From Blasia pusilla (Eukaryota; Marchantiophyta; Marchantiopsida; Blasiales), in the NCBI GenBank assembly GCA_050084515.1, contig CM114271.1:58528001-58592000 (forward strand): 64,000 nucleotides of DNA, in the 5' to 3' direction. The stretch's first letter is position 1; every line of letters starts with the position of its first letter. Of this stretch, positions 47,894 through 59,960 are shown one piece after another. The notes under the pieces were generated by a model. The model ran no database searches. It was not told the DNA's origin and was given only the letters and a program-made list of their open reading frames with translations. A program made the translations under genes and the position numbers.

Positions 47894-49746
47894 AGTTCGA
47901 TTCCGATTTCTTCTCTCACAGAATCCTGTCAAAGGAGACTTCAATTCAGCGGAGTGGCAGGTTAATCACCTGAAGCGAAGTAATGCAAGGCATGGATGGT
48001 TCGTCTTAGGGACGGGCTATCGTGTACAATATTAGCTTTACTTGCATGTGATTCTCCACTCCATGTGCTATGTAGCAAAATTGCTCTACTGCCATAAGTT
48101 TATTCAACTCTCTCCAGTTTAGTGTACGTTATTGCACTTCACACTTCTACTTTGTAACATAAGATGCTTTCATTTAAGGTTCGGTTCGTTGGTGTGGAGC
48201 ACCTTATGGGAATGCTTGATTTTATACACCATGACTTCATTTAGTCTCCATGCTAGCATATTCCAGAGTGAATAAGAACAAGACAGGGAAACCCATTACT
48301 TCATTTAGTCTCCATGCTAGCATATTCCCGAGTGAATAAAAAGAAGATAGGGGAACCCATTTTAAGTACGAGGGAGGGGGGACTTGGAAGGTGAAAGAAC
48401 ACCCAGGTCTTGCGTCACACCTAGAGCGATGGAAAATTGTTGTCTAAGATAAAAAAAATAGTATAAGAGCTAGAGATAACACATTTCTCCCGACTCGTGC
48501 AAAAGAAGACAATCACATTGCATAACATGTACGTGATCTTGGAAACATTCACTATGCCATCTCAATTAGCCCCTTTGGACATCGTCCTCCATTTTGCACG
48601 ACAATTGTATTTATGATAAGATTCTCTTAGGTGTATTATTAAGGGAGGGTAGTTTCTTAATTTGTAAGCACCTCTTTGCTTTACACACGGCAAGAAGATG
48701 AATGTTTTCATAGCATGGGTAGCAAGAAAACGTTTTTTGATTTTTTGGGCAATATGTAAAGGACGGAATGTATACTATTGGGTTTAAGAACTTGGTTCAC
48801 AGGGATTACCGGGACATGTGTAGGTGGATAATGAGCATGGTTGCACACGGACTTATGTCTATCCATATGAAGGACTTGTCCGTGTGGGAAAATTTCTGAC
48901 ATCTTGTATCTGAGCCTCGTTCCCTAGACTCGAGCCCACCTTCGATCCCCCTTTCCACAACCCCCTTGGGTCCCTCACCACCCCATCGATCCCCATGACG
49001 ATGGACTTAACATGAGAGCTACTTGACAATATTGACCTTCCATATGCTATGACATATGGGGATTACATTGGTTGTTATAGGAAGATCTTGGGCATAGGGG
49101 TGAGATACCTTGCCTCAGATCTAGAATAAAACAAGAGTTTCGCCTCACCACATTGCCTTATTGGAATGTGAGTACATGCCATTCCTTTGATACTTAGAAA
49201 TCTAGAGGACATATCCTTGTGTGTGGACAAGTTGTTGTTTCTTCTCACATGAGCTTGTCGTTTGTTTGAAAACCCTGTAGGGCTTATTGATATATCCAAC
49301 ACCAAGAGGATTCTATGTACATTTTGGGTAGTGTGATGCGCTTGTTGATGGACCATTTGTTTGGCCATAGACACGCGAATTCTCACAAACAAGCGTCTTG
49401 AAGAGATGGATGTGCATCCGTACTTGTGGTTGGTTGAGGAAGAATATGGTAGGGTGAGTAGGCCATCTGCACCATGGGTTTTGAGTAGGGTGGAAGGAAA
49501 TTTTTTGGGTGGATGACTTACCTAAGCTCGGATGCCTATAGGATATGAATTTCATATGGTGCATATTTGTGAATGGATTTTCCAGATGATGACGCAAGAA
49601 GGTGGGATAATGTAATTCACGACCTGTATCGATTCATACACGACTTGCTATCAATATCAATGCTTCGGTTGGTATCTTATGATCCCAAGATAACCATATA
49701 CAAGATGTCAACTTATTTGAGGTAACCCTTAACTCTATTGGGTCTA
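47894..49746. other. Carrier 3' flank and intergenic
   Basis: It includes the 64-bp tandem repeat at 48234-48361. Minus frames at 49075-49392 and 49313-49597 are open but not recognised. Confidence 0.45.
48234..48361 (+). repeat. 64-bp tandem duplication
   Basis: Copies 48234-48297 and 48298-48361 share ACTTCATTTAGTCTCCATGC, TAGCATATTCC and GAGTGAATAA, with about six differences in the last 35 bp. Confidence 0.95.
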
Positions 49747-49919
49747 TTCGACAATCCTTTCACACTTATCACTGATCATCAACTGTTGAGGTGGTTGATG
49801 GAGTCCGACAAGCTTAAGAGGAAGCTTGCCAGTTGGGCTCTATTACTATAGGAGTACGAGTTTGAGGTGGTTAATAACTCTGAAAACCACCATTTTACTA
49901 GATTGAGCTTTCATCGATC
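49747..49919 (+). pseudogene. Ty3-type RNase H fragment
   Basis: The plus frame reads FDNPFTLITDHQLLRWLMES, then DKLKRKLASWALLL, a TAG (49849), then EYEFEVVNN. This is the C-terminal part of a Ty3/gypsy RNase H (consensus FTLRTDHKSL..W..LLQEYDFEV). The TAG replaces the CAG of LLQEY. No reverse transcriptase is attached. Confidence 0.8.
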
Positions 49920-50435
49920 CTTGGTGGCTCCGCGCTATCTCTCCTCCCACCAATTTATAGAAACAAAGAGAAAAATCCATACAACATGCTTTTTCTTGCG
50001 TATCATGGAAACTTTGTGTTCTTCATGATTGACGTCATATATAATGGGCAGAATTGATCCATTGATACAAGGCCTTAGGTTGAAAAAAATAAATATCTAT
50101 TTTTTTCGTTCTGTAATGCCAACTTAAGCCCGCTAGGTCGGCTGAACCTGGATGTAGATGGGTTGAGTTGCAACCCATGCCCAAGTCAAAGAGTTGACAT
50201 AGAGCTTGATGGCATGGAGATGATGCCCGGTTGGCATACATCTGGCTTCTTTTGTTGGTTGACTATGTCAGGTCAACAACATGTGATGACTCTAGTGATG
50301 GGGTCAGATGTCATGCGCATACATATCCCTACATAACAAACATCTCTGGCACTGAACACACACACAAACACGCACGATCCCATGCTAACTTGTGACACCC
50401 AAACATACAGGCGAGAAGTACCAAAATATCTCCAA
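49920..50435. other. Between retroelement remnants
   Basis: No feature is recognised. Confidence 0.4.
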
Positions 50436-50876
50436 TAAAATAAGGTCAAATCTCTTTCACAACACCATAACTCTCATATGTGTGCACTCTCACATGTCTC
50501 TCTCAATGTCAAACAAAATCCACTCTTCTAATGAGAGGCTTGGGTTACACTCACAAGGCAAGGGACCATGGTTCGGTCGCCTTGTGCCATGAGGTTCAAC
50601 AAAGAGAGAATGAGCTCTAAAGCTCTATCTCCTTGAGGTATACCCCTTCCCTCTCCCAAACTCTCTCCATGGTAACCTATGCTCCCAAGTCACCTCTTTG
50701 GCTCTTGACCTCATGTAGGAGGTCAAGGGTCAATTCCCAAAATAGAAAGGTGACCATATACGCAAAATGGTACTTACCCAAAATAGTAAGTTCCTCAATA
50801 TGGCTCCAAATGAGCCGAAACGAAGGGGAAACATGCTCTCTCAGGTTTCCCCGGGCCGCAACAGGTCATCCTCGAC
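50436..50876 (-). repeat. Left direct repeat (probable 3' LTR)
   Basis: Matches 54575-55018 over its length with roughly one difference per 8-10 bp by eye. Protease coding sequence adjoins at 50885. Confidence 0.75.
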
Positions 50877-50884
50877 CTCATGAG

Positions 50885-51380
50885 CATGGGATCCACAAAA
50901 AACCCCATCGGGTATAATATTGCTCCACCAACCAAGATGTCGTAGGACTCTACATTGGTCACTATCGCCTTGGCTCGCACCACGGACTCATTTGTAGGAT
51001 GTCCGTGGCGAATCCTCACCACAACTTCATGTCGGGTGATATACTGTGTGGTACTCGCTCCACCCAAGGATGTATGTATCCGGAATGGACTCGGCTTTCC
51101 CCAACATTAGGGTTTGTGCTTCTGAATCCAACAAGACGTGCTGCGGACTAAAAACTCTACCTCATGGACTCATCAACTGGAAGACCTCTCCCCGGTTATC
51201 CAACAACACAAGAGCAGGAGCAGCAATGGCACGCTCTATCGTGGGTCTAGCGGGCATCTCCGCCATCCTAGCACCTACAACTGCCATGAATTTGACATGG
51301 ACGACCCAAGCATAGGCTCCAAGGGCAGGTCCATCACCTCCTCTGCAATCACCCCTGAGTGTGACGCACGAACACAAACT
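50885..51380 (-). pseudogene. Retropepsin (protease) remnant
   Basis: The minus strand gives, with frameshifts, AWVVHVKFMAVVGARMAEMP, IERAIAAPALVLLDNRGEVF, HVLLDSEAQTLMLGKA and IVTNVESYDILVGGAILYPM. The catalytic triplet, normally DSG or DTG, reads DSE near 51120-51135, which would inactivate it. Confidence 0.7.
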
Positions 51381-52008
51381 CCACGCTCACATAGCGTAGC
51401 GGCCAACCGAAAAACCTTGATGTGCGGACCTCCCAACGTCATAACATCGGAAGTAGAAAATAAAGGAGCGTGACACATAATAGTGGCCGTCCCCAACAAC
51501 AATCTCGACACATGCTCCTCCTGAGCATCAGAAATAGGAGTCGTCGCACTCATTTCTCCCATCTCCCTCCTTGCCTGCGCACCAACAACATCACCAACTC
51601 TCCGGAAACTCGGATCAGGACGCGTCAATGGGATCTTTATCGCCTCGGACAACGTGAAAGATTGAGGAAGCCTGGTTTATTTCCTAGCTTCCCCTCGCTG
51701 TGGATCCAACTCTGCGGATGTTACACGTGTAACAACTGCGGCAGCCTCCATCTGGGCAACCCCGCACATCCAACCAGGATCCTCCATATCTCTGGCTTTT
51801 GTATTTGAGCAGCCATCCTAGCCTCACGCATGACGTCCCCCTTGATGGGTCTAGGTGGTGGAACTCTACCTCCTCCACGGGAAACTCCACCTCCTAGTCC
51901 CCCAATGGGACCACCTGGTGCACGACCTCTAGGCCCTCCCGGACCAACTACTTGCTATGGTGCCCTCTTTGGCCCTCGGTCCGAACGTAACTTAGGGTAT
52001 AAGCTGAA

Positions 52009-52050
52009 ACATCTGGCGCATGTGTGATCGTATCTGTGACAATAGTCACA
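52009..52050 (-). other. CCHC zinc knuckle of gag
   Basis: The minus strand encodes CDYCHRYDHTCARC, a CX2CX4HX4C knuckle that binds retroelement RNA in nucleocapsid. Confidence 0.8.
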
Positions 52051-52266
52051 CTGAAAACCTCATGGTGCATAACCATCTCCTCCTCCATGCTGAGGCATGC
52101 ATCCATGACCCTAATGAATGCAATCGCGTTGGTGATGGGATCCACTGCATGCCCAACAAATAATATATGGCTGCTGCTGTTGTTGCTGCGCCACATATGA
52201 TGGCGCGGGTCTCTGAGGCACACACTCTCAATAACCTCCATGTGCTCGTGGTGCCACAGTCCTCTC

Positions 52267-52830
52267 TTAAAAGTCACGTTGCTGCACTGGTGGTGCAGAT
52301 ACTTGTGGCTGATCTCGCCCATAACTTATGGTGGCTACGCTCTCCTCCGCCATGTTGCGCTCAATGTTCTCGGCGATCCTAAAAACATCTCTCAACGTGG
52401 GTGAGGTGTTCATAAGAAGCACCCTCTCCCGCATCCATGTCCGCAGGGTTCGGTCCAACATCGCGTACCATGACTGGATAGCCTGGGCCTCTGTCACCCC
52501 ATGAATGACGTTAATCAACATGCGCAAGTATGTGTAGGCCTCATGCAAAATCTCACCTGGGCGCCTCTGAAAGTTGTGGATGCTCTGCAACTTCTCCGTC
52601 CGTACCCCCCGGGTGGGTCATAGTAGAGTCATCATGCCTCAATCTCCTAGGCATATCTGTGGGAGAACTCATGGTAATCGTCCATGGATGGCCCCTCTAG
52701 GTGCTGAAACATACCGTTCCATGTTGTAAACGGGTTGAACTCCCTAGAGTTCTTAGCCCGTTGTGAGTCACACCAACTCCTAAACTCCATAATGAAGTTG
52801 TGTAACTCTATAGTACCTATAGTACCCGAA
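52267..52830 (-). pseudogene. Ty3-type gag remnant
   Basis: Minus strand, two frames: GTIELHNFIMEFRSWCDSQR and KNSREFNPFTTWNGMFQHLE (about 52826-52680), then QRRPGEILHEAYTYLRMLIN, GVTEAQAIQSWYAMLDRTLR and TLRDVFRIAENIERNMAEE (52590-52267). This is the conserved capsid core of plant Ty3 elements. Stops and a frameshift lie near 52630-52660. Confidence 0.8.
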
Positions 52831-54574
52831 AACCTAAGCGGTCATCTACCCCGGTCTTCCATCTCGTACTCCCAAGCGGTAGGACCACTAACTATGTGCG
52901 GTGATGCACTAACACACTCCTCTACACTCTTCCCCTCGTCTGAAGAGGACACAGAAGGAGGTTGAGGCGGGCCCTCACGTGGAGACCCTTAAAACCTCGC
53001 GCCATTCCGCGTAAAATCTCTAGAGCTACTCTCGGGTCCACCACCTCACCTCTCAAAGTCCCAAAATGACGCCGTGATGATCCTCGTGCCCCTATGATGC
53101 GATCACTCTCAACCTTGCAAGTAATCACTTAATCACTCAAACTAACATGCGGCACTCAATCTACACACTCTCTCTCACTAAGAAGTGTGTTGTGCGGTAA
53201 CAAGTGGCGTGGTGCGGCAAATTGACTACTGTCCTATCATCTCATGAACAACACATACCCTCAACTCTTGACACCCCACACAGGTCTATGTCCCCTAAAA
53301 CCATACATCAACGATGCTCTTAGCATCTGCACGAAACCCAATATCCCAAATAACTACCCAATACCCGGAATTCCCTAACACGTATAGGCAAAAGACCAAA
53401 ATGGGTAAGCTGAACAAATATTGATCGCACCTCAACAACTGAAAACCTTGACCCCAACTTGGTTGTGACGACAAAATCCTCCAATCAGCAAGTCATACCC
53501 CTCTAGTACTGACGATGCTCAAATCTCCTCATTATGCGGTGCGGATCTAGCAGTACGGTGCGGCTCTGGGGGCACGGAACGATTACAAAATGACACGGCA
53601 CTCGATAATGGGATGCGACACTTCACGTCATACCCTCCTCAATTAGCAATACACATGCTCTATACCTTAGTGAAAGAGCGGCTCCACGATCGAGACGGTG
53701 TGGTGCGGCCACAAGCGGCACGGCGCGTTGCAGCTACGGGCGTCACGGCACGGTACTCGATCATCGTTGAGTGGCTACCAATCATAATATAGTAGAATGA
53801 AATGAAAACTCAAACACCATCAACCCGAGGTCACCTGCTAGCACTGGTTGATGACGGCGACGGTCACAACAATGTACGTGGTGGCGGCTCAAGTCAGAGA
53901 ATCAACGGTCTTCATGGAAGATCGTTCACTCCGTAATGGCGGCAATGGCAACCAACGGCAGACAATGGCCGAATGCGGCTGTGAGTGGTGCTAGGAAGCG
54001 GCGGCGGGGGCGGGGGCGGCTAGTTTAGGGTTTGAACAATTTAACCCTAAAAATCGCCTAGCAATGGCAGTTTTACAAGATTGATCATAACGTTTTTCTC
54101 ACAGCTTAGAATTGTGCACCGTTTCTTCCACAATGTGCACAGCTTTGAAATCTACAACAAAGTCTAATTTTTTTTTTCATTCAACTTTCCCACAAAAATT
54201 GACGGGAATTGTCATGCAGCCCTTCAAATCTGCACTCCTAAGACAAAATTGGCAATGCTTCCGCACTAATTTCTTCCACACAAAACTTCAGACCTGTAAA
54301 ATCACAAACCAACAAGCTACTTGGTGCTTCCAAGAGCACTGGAATGGGGAAATCTTCCCCCAGACTTCATCTCTAAAGAAATTCGTGCAGCGCTTCCGTG
54401 CGTCACTCTTCCACACAAAAAATTGGCAATGGAAACAGTAAAACTAGTAGCGCTTGCTCCGGTGAGCACTCCCATGAGCTGCTAAATGGGGAACACGGTC
54501 CCCAATCTACACCAACAGCGAGTAACCAGCGAGCTCCTCCATTGAAGCTCTCTCACCCTCTCATTCTCTCTTTG

Positions 54575-55018
54575 TAAAATAAGGTCAAATCTCTCTCACA
54601 ACACCATAGCTCTCATATGTGTGCACTCTCACATGTCTCTCTCAATGTCAAACCAAACCCACTCTCCTAATGAGAGGCTTTGATTACACTCACAAGGCAA
54701 GGGATCATAGCTCCGCCGCCTTGTGCCAAGAGGTTCAACAAAGAGAGAATGAGCTCTCCAGCTCTCTCTCCTTGAGGTATACTCCTCCCCTCTCCCAAGC
54801 TCTCTCCATGATAACAATCTATGCTCCCAAGTCACCTCCTTGGCTCTTGACCTCATGTAGGAGGTCAAGGGCCACTTCTAAAAATATAAATTCGACCATA
54901 TGCTTAAAATGGTATTTACCCAAAATAGTAAGTTCCTCAATATGGCTCCAAATGAGCCGAAACGAAGGGGAAACATGCTCTCTCAGGTTTCGTGAGGCCT
55001 GACCAGGTCATCCTCGAC
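54575..55018 (-). repeat. Right direct repeat (probable 5' LTR)
   Basis: Partner of 50436-50876. On the minus strand it ends ...CCTTATTTTACA. No recognised tRNA primer binding site follows. Confidence 0.75.
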
Positions 55019-55258
55019 GGCTTGAGCCTATCCTCCACTACTCGAAAAGGATCTCTACTAGATCTCATTGATCTATCCTAAAAGACATGACACAGATGAT
55101 GAGTATCTAGATCCGGAGATAGTTAAGAGGCAACGGGTACTTGTGATATCCATGACAACATGGAAGTTGTGGAGTTCCTACGTACTAGCATCATAACAAG
55201 CACAATGAGTGCTAGGGAGTGGAATCAGATCCTAAAGAGAGCCAAGAGGTTGATGTCA

Positions 55259-56285
55259 TGCGCCTACTCTCCTTGAACATTAATCTTTGTTGTTGTGGAA
55301 GCATGAGTTCAGTAGGTCACACTCTCAACGCTGATCTGCATTCAAACACGCACTCACGCTAGTCATGTCTAGATCAATTAGCATTTCTAACCTGCCGAGT
55401 CCTCGACTTGGCCTCTCATCAAGCTCATCCTACCTAGTTTTGCGGTTTACAACACGGGCAAGTCTCGAAAGACTTGGGACAGAATTTCTGGTTGGTTCAA
55501 GAACCTCAAACGGCGTTTTGCGCTTGGCGGTTCCAATTTTCCAATGGACATCCAATGATTCCCTAAGCGAGGCTCACAAAAAATGAATCACGGGTCGGAA
55601 TCCAAGTGTGGCTTACGAAATCTATTCCCTTAGATAAGGTTTGGGTTTCGAGTTCCAACGCCAAACTCCCGTTCCATCCCCTGCCCTTGAGACACCGTTT
55701 GGCACTCAAAGTGGGGTTTGTGTTTCAATACTCCTTGGAGAGACTCTCTTATTATTACTTTTGGGGATCACCGGGGTCCCCCTAACTTTAGGGAAAGACA
55801 GTCGGGCCTCTCAGATTGGCCCTCAACGTCACGCGATTGCTCTCACAGTCATTTTCGGACAATATCTCAGCCTATACTTATGCGTTTCTAAGATCTTTTG
55901 TGCGTTGGAAGCATCTCAAGATAAGCTTTCCAACGCGCTCTTATTTTCCCTGAACGCATGTTGGGACTAAATATTATGGTCCAAAACACAGTTAAATTCC
56001 CCAAACGCTAGTTGTGTTCCAAAACTGATTCTCACCTCTTTGGCAACCAACCTTCCATGACTCAACTCATCTCAAGTCTTGGTTTGCGTTTGGTCTAGTT
56101 TTCTTGGTCGCAACCACTAATGTATGAAACGCACAACTCTGTCCCGCGTTTTGTCTCTTGGACTTTTCCAAGAGACCTTTTCAAAAGCCTCTCCAAAGCG
56201 CGATCATCGTAGCGTGAGTCCACTAGAGTTCTGATGTTCCGCTTGGCACCTATTTGGTATTTGTTTGGTTATGAGGGTTGCGACA
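55259..56285 (-). repeat. 3' LTR of chromovirus remnant
   Basis: Plus-strand landmarks shared with 59961-60937: GCCTACTC, AACACGGGCAAGTCT, GAGACTTGGGA-like, TCACGGGT(C/T)GGAATCCA, GATTCTCACCTCTTTGGCAA and CTAGAGTTCTGATGTTC. On the minus strand it starts TGTCGCAACCCTC. Confidence 0.85.
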
Positions 56286-56989
56286 CTCACCCCTCCTTAG
56301 AAGGTTGATGTCCTCATCAATGCAAACCTTTTTAATGTTAAGTTCTGGGAAACCAACCCCTTAACACTGAATTGCATTCTGGTAGCTAACCCGCAATTCC
56401 TCTTTGGCTTAAGTGTTAGGCTGTCGCTTGTAGCACTTAGGTTTATTAGCTTTTCCACTTCAATTGGCCTAGACCAGTTTTGCAAAACTAATATAAACTA
56501 TCAAAATAAGCTAACTAAGTCTGCAATCTAACACTTCATTTACTCACTATTTGTAAACGAGCGCATGTTTACCTAGCCAATTCATACTACTTTTGGGTCA
56601 CTCATATTCTTCTTAGGCGTATCACTAAGTTCACTCATGCATCATGAATGAGATCACCATAAACCCCAAGACAGACTAATCTGCCCCGCCAACGTTAGGG
56701 CGGGCCCGAATGTTAGTATTTCAACACTTGGTCATGATCTAGATGTCTTATCCAAATACAACCTCTCACCTCAAATACTCATTGTTTTGCCTCCTTGATC
56801 TACATCCTAAGCATATGAATAACTACTCATTGTCATACACTACCAAACTCAAAATCACAATTACTAGCATCGAATCTCCAAATCCATGCATGTTTTATTG
56901 CAACAACTAAGCTTTTCTAGTTACAATGGGTTATTAGCCCAAGCTTCCTGGTCACGAGTCATGCTTTTGCTTCACCATGTACAAACGTA

Positions 56990-57685
56990 TGTGCTTATCT
57001 TGCATCCATTTGAAGTCTTGCAACGCCTCTTGCGCGTGTTCAAGAGTTGCCTCCGCAATCTAAGTCGCCTCTTTCACATGGTAGCCTTTCTACTTGACCA
57101 AGTACTCGTATTTGGTGGCACTATGTCTGGAACGCAAGATGATCTCCACCTCAAACTCTGGTTTCTCATTTCTGATGACCGATTGTGGTCTCAACACCAT
57201 CCTTCGTTCCGGACGCACATTGTCTTGAAGACACTTCTTCAATAATGACACGTGGAAATTCGGGTGAATCTTGAACTCGTTTGGCAGCTCCAAAGTATAC
57301 ACATCCTCAAACGGCTTTGCCTTGATCACATATGGTCCAACATACTTAGCTGACAATTTCGTAGACAATTCCTTTGGAAGAGTGAGATTCTTTACACTCA
57401 ACCACACTTGTTCCCCAACTTGGAAACTTACTTGGCGTTGACTCTTGTTAGCATACTTCACGTACTTTAGTTGAGCCTTGGCAAGACTTCTTCTCGCTTG
57501 CTCTTGTCATCTTGCATTTCCACTAACAAACATTTCTCCGTTGCTTGATGAGTGTGTGCCGATGTTGCGCCCCTCAAAAGGGCCAAGTCAAGAGGCCCTT
57601 TTGGTTCTCTTTGATACGCCAAAAGAAACAGAGATTCTTCAGTTGTAGAATGCTTGGTAGAGTTGTAACAATACTCAGCCATACT
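56990..57685 (-). pseudogene. Integrase C-terminus and chromodomain, with stops and frameshifts
   Basis: Minus frames: MAEYCYNSTKHSTTEESLFL and PKGPLDLALLRGATSAHTHQ (57682-57467), then QVSFQVGEQVWLSVKNLTLP and FKIHPNFHVSLLKKCLQ (57461-57090). Chromodomain residues KGYHVKEAT lie between stops at 57090-57092 and 57060-57062, each where a Trp codon is expected. A third Trp-to-stop is at 57689-57691, and frameshifts lie near 57695 and 57480. Confidence 0.85.
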
Positions 57686-58428
57686 TAGTCACTTTGCCCA
57701 ATCTCATTGATCTGCAGTACATAATTCCCTAAGTGTTGGTTCACGACCGTGCTTACTTTTTCCGTTTGCCCATCCGTTTGAGGATGGAAGGCCGTACTAA
57801 AGCTGAGTTTGGTCCTGAACCTCCTAAATAGGTGTTTCCAAAAGGCACCGGTAAATTTTGGATCTCGATCGGAAAAAATGCTCCTAGGAAATCCATGAGC
57901 TCGCCACCAACTATCCAAGAACAATCGAAAAGTCGTATAGGCCGTCGTAGAATCTCTCATCGACACAAACCTCCCCAACTTGCTAAACCGATCAACTATC
58001 ACAAGTATAGCCTTGTATCCCTCAGATTCTGGAAGACTCGCAATGAAATCCATGCTAATGCTTTGCAAGGGTTCCTCTGGGATCGGCAAAGGATGAAGTG
58101 AGCCTTGCTTCTTCGCATGAGAAACTCTGTTCTCTTGACACGTCACGCAGGTCTTCACATATTGAGCAACATCTTCATTTATGTTGGGCCAGAAGAACCT
58201 CTTAGCCAAAACAGCAAGAGTGGATTTCTCCCCTTTGTATCCTGCCAAAGGTCCGTCATGAAATTCCGGAAACACTTTAGTCCGTAGCTTGCCTTGGCCC
58301 ACATAGATCCTGCTATGCTTGAACCTTAGCAAACGGTGCCTCAAACTTAGATTGGCCACCTTCTCGCCCCGCTTCAACTTCCCAAGGTATTCACTTGCTT
58401 GTGCATCCTTCATGTATTCTTCACGAAC
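57685..58428 (-). pseudogene. Ty3 integrase zinc-binding and catalytic core
   Basis: A minus frame open for 242 codons (58413-57685). The HHCC finger has EFHDGPLAGYKG (second His replaced by Tyr) and KTCVTCQ. The DDE residues are all present: MDFIASLP, SDRDPKFTG and QTDGQTEK, with exactly 35 residues between the last Asp and Glu. Homology stops abruptly at about 58428, next to the foldback at 58426. Confidence 0.9.
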
Positions 58429-58461
58429 TTTTTTATTTGGAACTACTCAAATAAAAAAGTT
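58426..58461. repeat. Perfect 14-bp foldback at the integrase/hAT junction
   Basis: AACTTTTTTATTTG (58426-58439), loop GAACTACT, CAAATAAAAAAGTT (58448-58461). It sits exactly where integrase homology ends. Confidence 0.95.
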
Positions 58462-58899
58462 GACAAAGTTTTAGGGAAGCTAATGCTTGGAATAAATTAA
58501 AAATACTTAAGTCCTTTTTTCTTAGTAAATTGAATCACCAAGGTCAAGACCTTTGCATTGTTGGAGTTTGGGTTAGACATCCACTTGCAAGGACATTAGA
58601 AATAATTTCAAGAAAAAGTAGACTAAAGATACGGTTGAGATCGTAAAATGAGAGAATATGAAAATATATATATATTCAAGTATACACCTTATGAGGAGAT
58701 GATAAAAAGTTCATCCTTTTATACTATATACAAATAGAAAAAAAATAATTAGGCAAATATTTGTTGTCATCAAACTTGACTCCCCTTTTCCTTTGTTCGT
58801 CAGTGATTGGGGTCTCAAGCATGTCCTCCTGAAGTGGATTCATTTTCCTACAAGGCATTCCTCTTCTAAACTTCTTGTACCATATTGCTTACCATGACA

Positions 58900-59580
58900 C
58901 TTTCATAACAAATGTTATTGGCCTCTTGATCTATAGTAGTTGTGCAAGTCACGCATGTTCCAAGTACAAAACTTGGATGCTTGATTGTTTATGCGATCCT
59001 TATGATACACATAGACAAAATCATTTGTGATGGAAGCTTTTAGTTGGTTCCTATGCTAATTTTGAATGAATCCATGAGAACTCCAACTTGTCTCGCAAGC
59101 AACTGCGATGACTATCTATGTTGAGACATATATCCAAGAACATACAATGTATAGTATGATGATTCTTGATAAATTTCATCATATTACAAATTATGATATG
59201 AAATTCATGGTTTAGAAAAAAATCCAATTTTACCCCAATCTTTGCAAGCTAAATCCAATCCATGAGCAATGCAACCGCTCCATAAAATATGAAGATAAGC
59301 TTCGATAACAAGGGAACCTAACAACTTACAAATTGGAGCATTATTTGTTATAAACTGAATGAAATTCTTTGGTCCATTTTCTTAATATACCCAATAGTGA
59401 TTGTTGCAATCTATCTTGCATTCTTTATCATGTTCGAGGCATTGATAAGCTCAATGAAACATTCATCTCCCACTAATACCACCAAAATATTCACAAGGGG
59501 CCTTCCTTAGCAATTGGTCTATCCGTCGCTAGAAATCGTACATATGTATTTCTTCACTAGCTCCATCATCCTCTTAACAT
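58900..59580 (-). pseudogene. Decayed hAT-superfamily transposase (DUF659 and C-terminal dimerisation region)
   Basis: Minus strand, several frames with stops. About 59535-59420: SDGWTNC, VNILVVLVGDECFIELINAS and MIKNA. About 59365-59217: FIQFITNNAPICKLLGSLVI, EAYLHILWSGCIAHGLDLAC and KDWGKIGFF. About 59110-58981: ACETSWSSHGFIQN, a stop, HRNQLKASIT and DFVYVYHKDRI. These match the DUF659 core (VTDNA..C.AH.LDL) and the hAT dimerisation signature (CE.NWS.......RNRL......LVYVH..LR). hAT elements move DNA by cut and paste. No terminal inverted repeats were identified. Confidence 0.75.
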
Positions 59581-59960
59581 TTTTTTCAACATGGCCTTTG
59601 CACCAATGACGATCCTTTCATCATATCTGATTTCAATTAGGTCCAAGGTATGCAACCCCCAATCTAGCAATTATGCAACCAACCTTAAATCCTCTTGGAA
59701 ATGAGGATTCTTTGTGGAGTTGAATGACCATCCAGATGTTATAAAGGTAAGGGCAAAATCACGATGGATATCCTCGTGATTAAGAATTTTTCATCTGGAA
59801 TGCAATGCACCCCTCCCTAAAACTATATTAAAATCTACCATCTCTTCCTCCAACATTACGTTTCTTAGTTTGTTTTGAGAAAGAAATTCGGGAGTGATGG
59901 TGATCAAATCGCTGCCTATAGGACTCACCAACGGCATACCAGGAATCCTACAATGTTGTT

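Larger units (their letters stand above)
50436..55018 (-). mobile_element. Degenerate Ty3-type gag-protease element between ~440-bp direct repeats
   Basis: Direct repeats at 50436-50876 and 54575-55018 (both TAAAATAAGGTCAAATCTCT ... CATCCTCGAC) flank minus-strand gag and protease remnants. No reverse transcriptase, RNase H or integrase lies between them. The protease frame ends where the left repeat begins. The repeats are probably LTRs, but TG..CA ends, primer binding site and target duplication are not clear. It looks like an element that lost, or never carried, the rest of pol. Confidence 0.6.

Noticed and set aside
59925-59960. Minus-strand CCTGGTATGCCG as initiator-Met primer binding site of the chromovirus
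   Set aside because: Only seven bases match TGGTATCAGAGC and it lies about 20 bases from the LTR edge.
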